From positions 1 to 35,270 of the forward strand of contig JAJDCP010000164.1 of the NCBI GenBank assembly GCA_029260765.1: a stretch of DNA of 35,270 nucleotides. Direction: 5' to 3'. How positions within the stretch are numbered: the stretch's first letter is position 1; each line of letters begins with the position of its first letter. Under the pieces are notes generated by a model. It made no database searches and was not told the DNA's origin. It worked only from the letters and a program-made list of their open reading frames with translations. Origin of the DNA: Planctomycetota bacterium. GTDB lineage: Bacteria > Planctomycetota > J058 > JAJDCP01. The position numbers were made by a program, and so were the translations under genes. This document shows, piece by piece, positions 24,601 through 32,237 of the stretch.

Positions 24601-26089
24601 AGGTCAGCACGATGCCGACCAGCAGCCCCGCGAACGCGACCAGCAACACGCCAGCGAGGGTGCTCCGTAGCCTGCGAGCTGTCTTGCGTGCCTCTTTGCG
24701 GCGCCGCTGCGCCGCAACGATCGCGGCGCGCACCGCCGTGGCCTCGGAATCGTCGCCCAGCTCTTCGGCCTGTGTCTCGGCCAGACCCAGGTCCCCCTGG
24801 GCCAGGGCAGCCTGCGCATAGGCGAGGCGTGCGCTTTCGGCCCCTTCCCGGGCACCAGGGTTCTCTTGCCAGAGCTCGAGGGCCTGCTCAAACCCCGCCA
24901 CGGTCGCCGCGAAGCCCTGGTACAAGGCGCTGCGTTGCTTGCGCACCAGCTCGGTCTCCGCTTGTGGCTGAAGTCCCGCAAGACGATCCGCTGCCAAGCG
25001 CGCGATGCGCAGCGACTCTTTGTGCTGCCGGTAGGCGCTGAGCTCGCGCTGAAAAACCCGCACAGACGCGGGGCGCGAAGCGCTATCGGGGTGCAGGGCC
25101 CAGGCACAGAGTGCGCGCAGCTCGGCCGGGTGTTCCTCGGCGACCGGTGCGACGACTCCTACGGCAGCCGCCGCGATGCTCTCGAGGAAGTTGCCTCGAG
25201 AATGCGGCGGGCGGCCCGTCAGGATCTCGTACAAGATCGCACCCAACAGGTAGATGTCGGTCCAGGGACCGATCTGCCCTCCCTGGCCTTGCGCGAGCTC
25301 CGGAGGCATGTAGGCGGGCGTGCCACAGGGCGCCTTGATGCTCGACTTGTGGCGCAGGGTCGCCAGGGCCTCCGGGGTGTCGCGGAAATGGACGGCCAGG
25401 CCCCAGTCCATCACCAACACCTCCCCGAAAGCGCCGAGCATCACATTCTCGGGTTTCAGATCGTTGTGGGCGATGCCCCGGCTGTGGGCGAACGCGACCG
25501 CATTGCACACCTGGCTCAGGGTCTCGAGATGCAGGCTGAGGGCATCGGGCTGCTCGCGCAGCAGCTCTTTCCAGGCGCGCCCCTCTACCAGCTTCATCGC
25601 CAGGAAGGCGCCCTCGCCATCGTGGCCCAGCTCGTAGACAGGCACGATGTTCGGATGGTCGAGGCCGCCGTTGACACGCGCCTCGGTCACAAAGGCGCGA
25701 CGAGCCAGCCTCGAAACAGGCAGGCCCCCACGCACCTCGAGCTGCTGCTTGAGGGCGACATCCCTGCCCAGACTGTGCTGGCGGGCGCGGTAGACCACCC
25801 CCATCCCGCCCCGGCCGATCTCTTCGAGCTTCTCGAAGCTGCCCTGGGAAGGATCCGGACCTTCGGCCGGAAGGGCCAGGGTGTAAGGGGTCTTGTAGGT
25901 CGCGTCTGCATCGAGCGCACCGGTAGCCTCGAACAGGCTGCTCTCTGAAGCAGCACCGCTCAGGGGAGGGCGGTAGCTCTGGTCGCTGGACAGGGTGTCC
26001 CAGTCGCAATCTGCCGGCAGGGTCCGCTGCCAGCAGCTGCGCAACTGTTGTTTGTCGCTGGCATGGTTCAACGCAGATGCAAGTCCCAA
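21620..26089 (-). CDS. Transmembrane Ser/Thr protein kinase with long TPR tail (1489 aa)
   Basis: A eukaryotic-type kinase domain (about 88-350) is followed by a single membrane span (about 478-497), then about 970 residues of TPR-like helical repeats that would lie outside the cytoplasm. Kinase motifs are the glycine loop GRGGMGVVY (92-100), Lys114, catalytic loop HNDLKPEN (208-215; Asn replaces the usual Arg of HRD), DWG (228-230) in place of DFG, and GTPAYMPPE in place of the APE motif. The key Lys, Asp and Asn residues remain, so it is probably active. DWG and an HxD without Arg are common in Planctomycetota kinases. The C-terminal repeats probably bind proteins or sense a periplasmic ligand. 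The start is uncertain: TTG 26089 overlaps the preceding gene by 22 bases, and TTG 26071 overlaps its stop as TTGA. It is the last gene of a packed minus-strand operon. Confidence 0.92.
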   Translation of the reverse strand: MGLASALNHASDKQQLRSCWQRTLPADCDWDTLSSDQSYRPPLSGAASESSLFEATGALDADATYKTPYTLALPAEGPDPSQGSFEKLEEIGRGGMGVVYRARQHSLGRDVALKQQLEVRGGLPVSRLARRAFVTEARVNGGLDHPNIVPVYELGHDGEGAFLAMKLVEGRAWKELLREQPDALSLHLETLSQVCNAVAFAHSRGIAHNDLKPENVMLGAFGEVLVMDWGLAVHFRDTPEALATLRHKSSIKAPCGTPAYMPPELAQGQGGQIGPWTDIYLLGAILYEILTGRPPHSRGNFLESIAAAAVGVVAPVAEEHPAELRALCAWALHPDSASRPASVRVFQRELSAYRQHKESLRIARLAADRLAGLQPQAETELVRKQRSALYQGFAATVAGFEQALELWQENPGAREGAESARLAYAQAALAQGDLGLAETQAEELGDDSEATAVRAAIVAAQRRRKEARKTARRLRSTLAGVLLVAFAGLLVGIVLTLQANREILAQNSHITAQNLEIAEKNRAIEAEQRATEAQRLMAEARGRVAERALNDLLYQVEERLVREGSPSSHRLARAILRSALDGYQELRSAEPETPRGDLGSARAQTLIARLVMFLDGDAAQARQLLQTAEQALLGLLDGEGGVQAAFQLAGVEIELARLHHSQASLDDALEAGTRAVIRLQGPRLADGGVASQEEKRRRLLAEGLWLLGRILSDRGSLQEARRLLEQSLEQRPGQVSVMLELADVQHKSGDIFAARAVYQQCLATMRRHYALSPDDTLLEQQLCHVLESLAGIQQAHLELTESVSSLQEALQRRRGLADRDPANAQHAKLLARCLTALAEAQLFQGELEAAQQLCLEADALQAGLAERGLQGAELASQMAETWETRARVAELRGDPAAALEAWNHTLALGPDEPSEGTELLQRAEALRSRGVLRREIGALGASRGDFDASLALLETLLEREADHGQALRARAQGLSDRARVDLEEGALQPALRDSAEAEEIFRELASRGDDARLRPPGQGPLSDLAVCLGARSALLAKSGESGGAVRAANESVQLLRRIAEPGQHHAATRGLAFALGQRGELLARLGQTSGARRDLEEALQLYLGLVAAAPDDLRSRRAYGLLLIELADLDYASGANSVAAELYEAALAELEVLLQGAPESSAARRHWLLAVERAAQLRLEAGNVAAALELLRPARDLAELSPGLDGALDGAWWAEKLAAAEDQAGNSGPARQARVRAVARLHTELLEAAAHPRRAEAWFQLAVLHSDLGEREAERTSYQQAAILSDSLGLHLRSPQAQHERAALASGLGAVCRELGDFEGARQAFEQGRALLSRAAFPGADELDQTLHTQLWELTKHELFLGVRSPQTAEERLSLGFMQLSRGETEAARVSVRQAFEAPELQSQPQAWLSAAREIAPLAEDDPALQDLALEMLAGYLELWRAEVARLQREEPDGEELQLVLGARQQVRELPELQNLRGLAGFGALFDED

Positions 26090-26403
26090 CCGGACGGCTC
26101 AAAAAAGGTATCGGTTTGCGGGAGTGTGCCCCGTGGAACCTGCACGTGGTACTCGACCACCAAGACATGGCCCCGTTCGTAGTAGCGAGCCGAGCTGATA
26201 CTCTCGGCAGGATAGCTGCTGCACAGCTCTTCGTCACCCCGCTGGTGGTAGACCAGCAGATCGTAGCCGTCGACAAGCTCGACCGTCAGCGCGTCGCCAT
26301 CCTCGGCATGCAGCGCAACCGGTTGCAGCAGTAAGGCTCCCAGGGCAACCCCCAGAGCCAGAAGACATACTTCGAACATCAGGCGGCTTCTGTCCTTACT
26401 CAT
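26068..26403 (-). CDS. Small secreted protein of unknown function
   Basis: The 111-residue protein starts at ATG 26403, six bases after GAGGAG. A hydrophobic stretch (about 9-28) ending VALHA looks like a signal peptide, leaving a mature part of about 78 residues. This part is beta-rich with several Tyr residues and one Cys. I recognise no family. It lies between a polytopic membrane protein (9 bases upstream) and the kinase-TPR gene (overlapping start), so it probably works with them at the membrane, perhaps as a periplasmic ligand or accessory protein of the kinase. Confidence 0.75.
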   Translation of the reverse strand: MSKDRSRLMFEVCLLALGVALGALLLQPVALHAEDGDALTVELVDGYDLLVYHQRGDEELCSSYPAESISSARYYERGHVLVVEYHVQVPRGTLPQTDTFFEPSGWDLHLR

Positions 26404-26412
26404 GACGACTCC

Positions 26413-27330
26413 TCAATAACCATAGGGGTTGGGGGGCGGTGGCACATACGCCCACCAGATCAGTCCACCGGCTCCGACCAGCAGGATCATCAGCACCAGA
26501 CCGGTGCGCATCCACCAAGATAGCCGCGCGTACAGCGGAGGCACACGCAAGATCCCCAGCGCCAGCGCGGGAAGTGCGGCGACTCCCAACACGGCCCAGG
26601 CCGGCTCCCAGGCATAGACTGCGCTGTTGAGCAGCAAACCAGCTTGTGCCACGGCCACCACGGGTACCACTCCGAAGACCAGCGCGCGGCGTGACGTCCA
26701 CAAACTGAGCAAGCAGACGACCACCAAACAGCACGCCAGCGCGCCGCTCAACTGCGCGAGCAGGGCGCTGGAGCCAAGCCGGACGATGGCCAGAGCCGCC
26801 GTGCCCACCCAGGCCGCCAGCACCAGCACGGCTTGGGCACCACCGGGTATGCCGGGTTTGCTGCGAGCGCGCAGCGACAGGGCCAGCCCCTCGAGGCAGC
26901 CCCACAGCACCATCCAGCCCACAGCAACCCCGGCGATCCAGGTGAACGAGGCGGCCGGCCCCGACTTCCAGAGCTCGAGTTTGCGCGCCATCAGCGCCCA
27001 TGCCGACAGCCCGCAAACCAGCAGCCGCAGGCCCAGCTCGAGCCAGCTGCCGCGCGGATGTACGGTCTCGCGTGCGCGCCAGGCGGTGACCAGTGCGGGC
27101 ACGACGCTGAGCAGCGCCAACCAGGGCAACCACAGCGTGATCTGGTTCGGGGGCAGTCCAGGCCAGCCCTTGAGAGCCACACAGCCGGCGGCGAACCCCA
27201 GCGAGACGCCGAGAGCGCCTGCCAGCACATCGCGGCGGGCGGCCAGTAGCCGAGAAAGGAGCCCGGCCAGACCTGCCAAGAGCAGGCACAGGCCGGCGGG
27301 GAGGAGAGTGGTTTTGAGAAGGTCGACCAA
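26413..27330 (-). CDS. Polytopic inner-membrane protein of unknown function
   Basis: The 305-residue protein has about eight or nine hydrophobic segments spread over its whole length, short loops, and a proline-rich C-terminus ending PPPPNPYGY. There is no recognisable catalytic motif. The start is a TTG at 27330 with a poor ribosome site, so it may lie slightly elsewhere. The arrangement with the small secreted protein and the kinase-TPR gene (9-base gap, then overlap) indicates one transcript. It could be a transporter-like or sensor membrane component; I cannot say which. Confidence 0.75.
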   Translation of the reverse strand: MVDLLKTTLLPAGLCLLLAGLAGLLSRLLAARRDVLAGALGVSLGFAAGCVALKGWPGLPPNQITLWLPWLALLSVVPALVTAWRARETVHPRGSWLELGLRLLVCGLSAWALMARKLELWKSGPAASFTWIAGVAVGWMVLWGCLEGLALSLRARSKPGIPGGAQAVLVLAAWVGTAALAIVRLGSSALLAQLSGALACCLVVVCLLSLWTSRRALVFGVVPVVAVAQAGLLLNSAVYAWEPAWAVLGVAALPALALGILRVPPLYARLSWWMRTGLVLMILLVGAGGLIWWAYVPPPPNPYGY

Positions 27331-27391
27331 GTGGGTGTTCTCGTCAGCTCATGTCTTCAACGAGCTCAGAGCCCATCGGGTTCAGTGCCCG

Positions 27392-27946
27392 TTACTCCCG
27401 CACGCCTTCGAGGCTGATGGTAAGGCGGACCTCATCGGACAGACCATCGAGCATGAAGTCCATGCCAAAATCCGAACGAGAGATGCTGAAGACCGTCTCG
27501 AATCCGGTCCGGAAGCCCCCCCAGGGGTCCTTGCCGGAACCGCTGTGGCTGGCCTGCACGGTGATCTCGCGCGACACGCCATGCAGACTGAGCTGGCCCG
27601 TCACTGCGTAACCCTCGTCGCTGGCCTGCACCGAGCTGCTCTTGAAGCTCATCTCGGGAAACTCGCCGACGTTGAAGAAGTCCGGACCCTTGATGTGGCG
27701 GTCGCGCATCTCGTTGTTTGTGTCCGCACTCGCGGCATGGACCGTGATCTCGAAAGAACAGGCGCTCGGGTCGTCGTCGATCACAAAACTGCCTGAGACC
27801 TCGTTGAAGCGTCCATAGAACCAGGACACATTGAGGTGTTTGATGCGGAACATCACCGAGGTGTGGGTGCCATCAACAGTGTAGGTGTCGGCCGCGGCGG
27901 GCGTCAGCAACAGTACGCCGGCCAACAATGCGAGCAGGGTCTTCAT
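27392..27946 (-). CDS. YceI-family periplasmic protein
   Basis: The 184-residue protein has a signal peptide (MKTLLALLAGVLLLTPAAA) and the full YceI lipocalin-like beta-barrel pattern: YTVDGTHTSVMFRIKHL at the N-terminus, GRFNEVSGSFVID, MRDRHIKGPDFFNV, FPEMSFKSS, and near the end SRSDFGMDFML. The length is normal for the family. YceI proteins bind polyisoprenoid or other long hydrophobic molecules in the periplasm; the ligand here is unknown. ATG 27946 follows AAGGAGA. The gene lies 111 bases after the hydrolase gene and 61 bases before the membrane-protein gene on the same strand, so co-transcription with either is possible but not shown. Confidence 0.95.
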   Translation of the reverse strand: MKTLLALLAGVLLLTPAAADTYTVDGTHTSVMFRIKHLNVSWFYGRFNEVSGSFVIDDDPSACSFEITVHAASADTNNEMRDRHIKGPDFFNVGEFPEMSFKSSSVQASDEGYAVTGQLSLHGVSREITVQASHSGSGKDPWGGFRTGFETVFSISRSDFGMDFMLDGLSDEVRLTISLEGVRE

Positions 27947-28057
27947 GCACGGTCTCCTTGAGGGGACATCCAGGTCCCGGGTTGTGGATCCTTAGCTACA
28001 ACGACAGAACCCGCGATTGCGTGCCCCGATCTCGGCCATGATAGCGAAGCATCAGCA

Positions 28058-28912
28058 TCACAGAAAGAACGACAGCATCCGGGTGGACAAGGCTCCGCTG
28101 GCGTCCTCCATCGGAAAATGGCCAGCGCCTGGCAAGCGTTCGACCCGCAACCTCGGGCAGCACGCTGCCAGATACTGGATATCCTGCTCGCCGAAGTAGG
28201 GTTCGGGCTCTCCCCAGACGACGCACACCTCGAGCTCTGCCAGGGGCAGGCGCGCACGCAGAGGCTTCACCAGCTCTCGGTAGCCGTGGAGCTGCTCGAG
28301 CAGAGCAGCGCTGCGGCGTGTCCCGAGCTGTTGCAGCGGCCCCGCGTAGACCTGGCGAAGCGCGGCAGAGCGCCACGCCGCGGCCATCAATACGGGCAGG
28401 CCCCACGAGACCATGTTGAGCCGTTCAAAGCAGAAGCTGCCGAGCCAGCGGTATTGAAACGGCCAGCTCCAAGAGGGCCGGAAATCTGGCCGGATGCCCG
28501 TGTTGATCAGCATCAGCCGCCCCAGCTCGAACCGCCGTCCCGCCTCGGCTGCCAGACTGAGGGCGCCCAGCCCGATCGGTCCTCCCCAGTCGTGCAGCGC
28601 CAGCGCCAGCGGCCCGCGTAGCTGCAGATCGGGATGCAGCAGGAAATCTCGCAGCCGGCGGGCATGCTCGCCGAAGCAGGCACCCTGCGCGGGCCCGGCC
28701 GAACGGCCGAACCCCGGTAGATCTGGGGCCACAACACGATAGCGGGGGGCCAGGGCGGCGATCTGGTCGCGGAAGCCGAACGAAGAGATCGGGCTGCCGT
28801 GGACCAGTACCAGAACAGGCAGGTCTCCCCCGGTGTCGACGCAATGCAGCGCGTCCCCGTGCACCTCAAGGCTGCGCTGCGGCAGGCGGGCGTAGCGTTG
28901 CAGGCTGGACAT
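28058..28912 (-). CDS. Alpha/beta hydrolase, haloalkane dehalogenase-like
   Basis: The 284-residue cytosolic protein has the haloalkane-dehalogenase-type fold: HGSP oxyanion region, PDLPGFG, the HDWGG nucleophile elbow with an Asp nucleophile, and a catalytic His in GAGHFPMED near the C-terminus. True dehalogenases usually read HGNP, where Asn helps bind the halide; here it is Ser. The substrate may therefore not be a haloalkane, and other Asp-nucleophile hydrolases of this clade are possible. The ATG at 28912 was chosen because GGAG lies just upstream; an in-frame GTG at 28930 would add six residues. Confidence 0.85.
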   Translation of the reverse strand: MSSLQRYARLPQRSLEVHGDALHCVDTGGDLPVLVLVHGSPISSFGFRDQIAALAPRYRVVAPDLPGFGRSAGPAQGACFGEHARRLRDFLLHPDLQLRGPLALALHDWGGPIGLGALSLAAEAGRRFELGRLMLINTGIRPDFRPSWSWPFQYRWLGSFCFERLNMVSWGLPVLMAAAWRSAALRQVYAGPLQQLGTRRSAALLEQLHGYRELVKPLRARLPLAELEVCVVWGEPEPYFGEQDIQYLAACCPRLRVERLPGAGHFPMEDASGALSTRMLSFFL

Positions 28913-29195
28913 GGCGGCTCCGGAAGGCACGGCAAGATTCTAACTCTGCAGGATAGCGAGGACAAACACGGCCTGGGTCTGCAGGCTGCCTCCGGCGGCG
29001 GGGAATGGTAGACCAGTGCCTCCGCGCACAAATTCCGGTCCAGTTCTTGCGGCGGCACGGCATTGCCTTCATCCTCCTCCTCCCCGCTACTCGTAGGGAC
29101 TCGTCGTCGATTTTCGCCCCTGCCGCACCGGCGCTGCGCCCTGAACCGAAATTATAGCGCTGCGGCACTGGCCCCCATCCGCAGCGAGAGACACG
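28913..29195. other. Divergent intergenic region before lnt
   Basis: This 283-base region separates the hydrolase gene (-) from the acyltransferase gene (+). It contains repeat copy B (29013-29067) and a TATAGC hexamer at 29153-29158 that could be a -10 box for the acyltransferase, though no matching -35 was found. Nothing else is evident. Confidence 0.45.
29013..29067 (-). repeat. Dispersed intergenic repeat, copy B
   Basis: Read on the minus strand this is copy A (10465-10511) with a 9-base insertion (about GCAAGAACT) between the CGTGCCGCC and GACCGGAAT blocks, plus a few single-base changes. It lies in the divergent region between the hydrolase and lnt genes and overlaps neither. Confidence 0.65.
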
Positions 29196-30845
29196 ATGGA
29201 AGCTCCACCCGCCCGCAGATTCGTGCACCCCCGCCGGCTCGGCCTGGTGCTCCTCGCGGGGTTCAGTTTTGCCGCCGCATTTCCGCCCTGGAATCTCTGG
29301 CCTCTGATGGTCCTTCACATCCTGGCGGTCTTTCAGCTCACCGAGCTGAGGCCCAGAGACGCCCTGGGGTACGGCTGGCTGTGTGGAGGCCTGTCCCTTG
29401 GGCTCAGTCAGACCGCTCTGGGCCTGGGGGTGATCAGTTTCTTCGAGCTGCCCGTGGTCGTGGCGGCCATCGGTTTCACCCTGGCGATCATGATCGCGGG
29501 CGCCACTATGGCCGCAGCCTGCTGGCTGTCGGCCTTGGCACGCGAACGCTTCGGCGTGTACTGGCTGCTGCCTGTCTGCTTTGCGGCCGCAGAGGTCGTG
29601 TTGACCGTCTCTCCGGGCCCGCTGCCGGTTGGCGTCGCCAGCGCACATTCCTTTCCCTGGCTGCTCGCGCCGGCCGATCTTGGCAGCACCTTTGTGCTGT
29701 CCTTGCTGTGGTTCGGGGTGGTGTTCCTCGGCTGGCGCAGCTGGAAGACGCGCAGCCTCCGGCTGGCGCTGGCTGGGCTGGCGGTGCTCGGCGCGTGGTG
29801 CGGGTACTGTGGACTGCGCCAGAGCGGGGCGTCGGCGCCAGAAGTGGGGCGGCTCAAGCTGCTGTTGGTGCAGGGAGCGTATCCTTTCCGGACCTATACG
29901 ACGGGGTTCGATCCCGACAAGCAGGCGGCCTACCAGACCCGGCTCAGCCAGGCACCCGGCGATGTGGACGTCGTGGTCTGGGGAGAATCGAGTCTGCCGT
30001 ATTTCGTAGACAGCAACATCATCGGCTTCCAGCCGCGGTTCTTGCCCTTCGGGCCCGCCTGGCGAGCGGACACCAGTCTGCTGGCCTGCGGCTTCGAAGT
30101 GCTGCCCGAGGGCGGCTTCAGCCCGACGGCCTGGCTGATCGATCCCCAGGGCATGATCGAGGGACGCAGCTCCAAGCGCTTCTTTGTGCGGGGCGGCGAA
30201 GTCTTCCCTGGGCAGAGGTTGTTTCCTGGCCTGTACCAGAGCGAAGACACACGCTTTCCCGTCGCTCGCTCGCAGACGGCCAGCATGTTCATCGACAGCC
30301 TCGCGGTGGCGGTGAACATCTGTTGCGAAGACGGCTATCCGCAGACCAGCGACCGTGTCTTTGAAGAAGGACCGGGGCTGCTGATCAATATGACCAACGC
30401 CAACTGGTTCGGGCATTGGAACGGCCAGAGCATCCACCGCACAGCCGCCGTGTTGCGGGCCGTAGAGACCCGACTCTGGCTGGTGCGGGCGACCAACACG
30501 GGCTGGACCTGCGTCGTCTCTCCGACGGGCGAGGTGGTGGCCGAGCTACCCCAGTACCGCCGCAGAGTGCTGCCTGTCGAGGTGCCGGTGTTGGCGGGTC
30601 CTCGGGGCTTGTTCGGTTGGATCGGCTTTCGGGCGATCCGGGCCGTCTGCGGGCTCTGGTTGCTGGCGGTGCTGGTGGCTGCGGGCTGGCCGCGGATCCG
30701 ACGCAGCGGCTGGCCGGTGATTCCCATGCTGCTCGTGTTGCTGGTGTTTCCTTTGCTGGGGTGGCTGGAGGAACCTCCAAGCACCAGCCCCGAAGCCTTA
30801 CAGCAGCTGGAATTGCAGAAGGAGCGCTTCGGCTGGCCAGACTAG
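29196..30845 (+). CDS. lnt: Apolipoprotein N-acyltransferase
   Basis: The 549-residue membrane enzyme transfers a third acyl chain from a phospholipid to the N-terminal cysteine of lipoproteins in the inner membrane. The first 215 residues are largely hydrophobic helices. The nitrilase-like domain follows (about 225-455), and more hydrophobic helices lie near 475-520. The catalytic triad is recognisable: Glu264 (WGESSLP), Lys327 (GRSSKRFF) and Cys376 (NICCED, matching the usual ICYE motif). NMTNANWFG near 400 also fits the family. It is slightly longer than E. coli Lnt. The start ATG 29196 has only a weak purine-rich site upstream. The lipoprotein encoded at 33007 would be one substrate. The stop codon overlaps that of the convergent gene. 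Confidence 0.92.
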   Translation: MEAPPARRFVHPRRLGLVLLAGFSFAAAFPPWNLWPLMVLHILAVFQLTELRPRDALGYGWLCGGLSLGLSQTALGLGVISFFELPVVVAAIGFTLAIMIAGATMAAACWLSALARERFGVYWLLPVCFAAAEVVLTVSPGPLPVGVASAHSFPWLLAPADLGSTFVLSLLWFGVVFLGWRSWKTRSLRLALAGLAVLGAWCGYCGLRQSGASAPEVGRLKLLLVQGAYPFRTYTTGFDPDKQAAYQTRLSQAPGDVDVVVWGESSLPYFVDSNIIGFQPRFLPFGPAWRADTSLLACGFEVLPEGGFSPTAWLIDPQGMIEGRSSKRFFVRGGEVFPGQRLFPGLYQSEDTRFPVARSQTASMFIDSLAVAVNICCEDGYPQTSDRVFEEGPGLLINMTNANWFGHWNGQSIHRTAAVLRAVETRLWLVRATNTGWTCVVSPTGEVVAELPQYRRRVLPVEVPVLAGPRGLFGWIGFRAIRAVCGLWLLAVLVAAGWPRIRRSGWPVIPMLLVLLVFPLLGWLEEPPSTSPEALQQLELQKERFGWPD

Positions 30846-31870
30846 CGCGTCGTCCACTCGAAAGGCTTGCCGCCGACACGCAGCTTCGACCCCCAGACGG
30901 TCTCTTCACCGCGCGGCGTGCGCTCGAACGGCCCGCGACCGCAGGGGTCCAGCACCCGGTCGGCGGCTTCGGCTCCTCCCTGGCGCAGGGCGAGGGCCGC
31001 ACGCAACATCGACCGCTGCACACTCTGGCGGAAGGCCCGCTCGGCCACGCGCTCAAAGGTAGGGAACACGGCGCCCACCAACTGGTTGTCGCTGGCCTCG
31101 ATCGCGCCTTCCAACTCCGTGAACATGCCAGGAATCTGCTCGTACGGCGCCTCGAAGATCGTCTGCACACGGGCGTAGAAACGTCGCAGCTCCGGCGCTT
31201 CGGCCACGATCACGGCCGGTTCGAGGCCGAGCTCGAGATCGTCCACAGGCCGACCGCCCTCAAGCTCAGCGAGCAACCAATCGAGCATGGTCTGCTCCTC
31301 ACCCGCGATACTCTCTTGGGCCGCGGCCCGATCGTCGAAGGCCGATCCCTCGACCACCGCCTCGAGAGCTTCAAACGGGAAGCGCCGGAAGTTCTGCGCG
31401 AGAAAGTCGAAGACCCTGCCTTCGATGCTGTACTGCACCAGCAGGCAGATCAGCAGGGGATCTCCGCCGACCTGCCGGGCCAGCCGCAGGCATTGGGAAG
31501 CCCGGGTCAGGGCTGCGTCTGGAGCGCCTGCCTCGAGCTGCAGGCGCGCATCGACCAGGGCCAGGGAAGCCAGCTCGCGGGCCTGGCTGAGGTGGGGCAG
31601 CAGCATGCGCGGCCCCTGGTCGGGCTCCAGACCCCAGTCGCAGTGCTGCCGCGCCGCAGCCCGGGCCATCACCTCGAGGCTCAGGGCCGAGGCCGCCACC
31701 AGCTCGCGCAGGGCCTCCGGGGCGCCCGCGTCGACCCTCTGCTGCAAGTCCTCCGATGGTTCTTCGAGTAGTGAAAACGCCTGCCACCACAGCAGGGCGG
31801 CATTGCCGGGTGTTTCCTGGCCGACGGCCAGCGAAGCGAGCAACAACAGGAACAAAGCGGAACGGTGCAT
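30842..31870 (-). CDS. Secreted protein, third gene of the sigma-factor operon
   Basis: The 342-residue protein starts at ATG 31870, preceded by GAGGAG, and has a signal peptide (MHRSALFLLLLASLAVG). The mature part is helical, with NAALLWWQAF near the N-terminus and a CDWGLEPDQGPRMLLPHL segment. From memory, this combination recurs in uncharacterised secreted proteins of Planctomycetota; I cannot name a function. It begins 10 bases after the anti-sigma-like gene and so belongs to the sigma-factor transcript. Its stop TAG and the lnt stop TAG share the palindrome CTAG (30842-30845), the two genes meeting tail to tail. Confidence 0.8.
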   Translation of the reverse strand: MHRSALFLLLLASLAVGQETPGNAALLWWQAFSLLEEPSEDLQQRVDAGAPEALRELVAASALSLEVMARAAARQHCDWGLEPDQGPRMLLPHLSQARELASLALVDARLQLEAGAPDAALTRASQCLRLARQVGGDPLLICLLVQYSIEGRVFDFLAQNFRRFPFEALEAVVEGSAFDDRAAAQESIAGEEQTMLDWLLAELEGGRPVDDLELGLEPAVIVAEAPELRRFYARVQTIFEAPYEQIPGMFTELEGAIEASDNQLVGAVFPTFERVAERAFRQSVQRSMLRAALALRQGGAEAADRVLDPCGRGPFERTPRGEETVWGSKLRVGGKPFEWTTR

Positions 31871-31880
31871 GCGAGTCTCC

Positions 31881-32237
31881 TCAATCGTCTTGCAGGTTCG
31901 GAAGGCTGGCCAGGCGAGGCAACAGCTGCGCGCCGTGCTGGTCGAGGAGGGCGAACAGAGCGGCGTCCGACTCCTGCCAGGCTTGCTGGTAGCTACGCAG
32001 GCTGGGAGGCGTCCGAGGATCCTCAGCCACGGGGGCTGGAGGAACGTCGGGCTCCGCACCTGCCCAGGCCAGCCAGAGCAGCAACGTCGCGGCGGCCACG
32101 AGCAGGCATGCAAGCACGCCACGTCGGCGCCGCCTCCGCCGCGCAAGGCCCGCGCCGATGCGCGCCCGACAGGCATCGGCCAAGGGCAGCGGCCGGAGGC
32201 TGCGCAGACGCTCCTCGAGCTCGGAATAGTCTTCCAT
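31881..32237 (-). CDS. Small membrane protein, probable anti-sigma factor
   Basis: The 118-residue protein has a short N-terminal cytoplasmic part (about 34 residues), a run of arginines, one membrane span (about 39-60) and a short outer part rich in Pro at first and Leu/Asp later. Its ATG shares a base with the stop of the ECF sigma gene (TGATG), a coupling typical of sigma/anti-sigma pairs. I chose ATG 32237 over the TTG one codon earlier because it follows GGGAG. The N-terminal part is too short for a classical zinc-binding anti-sigma domain and has a single Cys, so the role is inferred from position and topology only. Confidence 0.65.
   Translation of the reverse strand: MEDYSELEERLRSLRPLPLADACRARIGAGLARRRRRRRGVLACLLVAAATLLLWLAWAGAEPDVPPAPVAEDPRTPPSLRSYQQAWQESDAALFALLDQHGAQLLPRLASLPNLQDD

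Noticed and set aside
28058..28912. Calling this gene a haloalkane dehalogenase outright.
   Set aside because: The halide-binding Asn of HGNP is Ser here, so only the wider hydrolase class is supported.
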